The notes below the pieces were generated by a model. The model searched no databases. It saw only the letters and a program-made list of their open reading frames with translations, and had not been told where the DNA came from. DNA of 64,000 nucleotides from NCBI GenBank assembly GCA_004298505.1, contig SCRO01000023.1, positions 73,033-137,032 on the forward strand, in the 5' to 3' direction. Source of the stretch: Rhodanobacter sp. (GTDB taxonomy: Bacteria > Pseudomonadota > Gammaproteobacteria > Xanthomonadales > Rhodanobacteraceae). This document shows, piece by piece, positions 63,553 through 64,000 of this stretch. Positions within the stretch are counted from its first letter, which is position 1. Each line of letters starts with the position of its first letter. The position numbers and the translations under genes are program-made.

Positions 63553-64000
63553 ATGCAGACCGACTCGATCCAGTTCGAGCCATTGGCCGAAGACGCGCTG
63601 CTGCTGCGCCTTGGCGAGCGCGTGGATGCCGCAACCAACGCACGAGTGCATGCCGCGGTAGCCATCCTGCGGCACCAGTTGCCATCACTGGAATGTGTCC
63701 CGGCCTATGCCAGCGTGCTGCTGCGCTTCGACCCGCTCACATGGTGCAATGCAAACAACGCCGACCCTCACCGCGCACTGGAACGCGCGGCCCGCGTTGC
63801 CCTCGATGCAGGCGAAACCGTGCACCAGACTTCCCGCGCACAGGAAATTCCGGTGTGCTACGGCGGCGCTTACGGGCCGGATCTGGTCGAGGTTGCACGA
63901 CACCTGGATTTGTCCATCGACGCGGTGATTAACCAGCACGCAGCCGCCGACTATCACGTCGCGATGCTTGGATTCGCTCCGGGCTTTCCCTATCTGCTCG
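63553..64000 (+). CDS. pxpB: 5-oxoprolinase subunit PxpB (KipI family), 5' part
   Basis: 149 codons are visible; the gene continues past the window. FEPLAEDALLLRLGERVD, VPAYASVLLRFDPL, EIPVCYGGAYGPDLVEVARH and FAPGFPYLL are the KipI/PxpB signature. PxpB is the allophanate-hydrolase-like subunit of the ATP-dependent 5-oxoprolinase PxpABC. pxpA and pxpC should follow outside the window. Confidence 0.9.
   Translation, partial: MQTDSIQFEPLAEDALLLRLGERVDAATNARVHAAVAILRHQLPSLECVPAYASVLLRFDPLTWCNANNADPHRALERAARVALDAGETVHQTSRAQEIPVCYGGAYGPDLVEVARHLDLSIDAVINQHAAADYHVAMLGFAPGFPYLL

Overview
The window is high-GC, gene-dense chromosomal DNA from a gammaproteobacterium. The best fit is Xanthomonadales, family Rhodanobacteraceae (Rhodanobacter, Dyella or Luteibacter type). 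This rests on gene order: kdkA beside an OpsX-like heptosyltransferase, asd-fimV-truA-trpF-trpBA-accD, an operon led by a TrpR-like gene followed by hisGDCBHAFI(E), and a THX ribosomal protein. The placement is inference from family knowledge; no database was searched. I see no insertion sequence, prophage, CRISPR array or integrase.

Layout. 1-5 kb: the end of a TgpA-type transglutaminase, an Slp lipoprotein, then the dnaX-ybaB-recR-HIT operon, the 4.5S SRP RNA and tRNA-Ser(GGA). 5-14 kb: LPS core genes (kdkA, heptosyltransferase), an OxyR-like regulator with no cysteine, aconitase, FadD and a PilZ protein. 14.8-18 kb: scpA-scpB-rluB. 18-25.5 kb: a transaminase/amidase pair, a LysR regulator, a GntR(YtrA-like)-ABC transporter operon with a clear palindromic operator, REP elements and fumC. 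25.6-31 kb: purB, cysteine synthase, cysG and cysB. 31-38.4 kb: the complete his operon. 38.6-43.8 kb: THX, a CDF metal exporter, a MerC-like protein behind a Zur-type box, zur, gltX and accD. 43.9-50.8 kb: trpBA with a divergent LysR gene, trpF, truA and fimV. 51-56.4 kb: asd, aroC, a GNAT enzyme and prmB, interrupted by three decayed genes. 56.4-64 kb: psd, an MltD-like transglycosylase, greB, a PmtA-like methyltransferase, rimO, a dienelactone hydrolase, a HIT protein and the start of pxpB.

Most of the window is core metabolism: histidine, tryptophan, cysteine and siroheme, the aspartate and chorismate pathways, TCA enzymes and phosphatidylethanolamine. Many genes are packed with 4-base ATGA start/stop overlaps, implying translational coupling.

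The most unusual parts are the following. A cluster of deletion-made remnants lies at 52.1-54.8 kb: an in-frame, internally deleted D-glycerate dehydrogenase, and an oxidoreductase N-terminus joined to an FGGY-kinase C-terminus. The ytr-like operon has a 26-bp operator and a novel small exported protein. Heptad GGGAAYN repeats and REP elements sit between genes. A 46-codon ORF is coupled to trpF.
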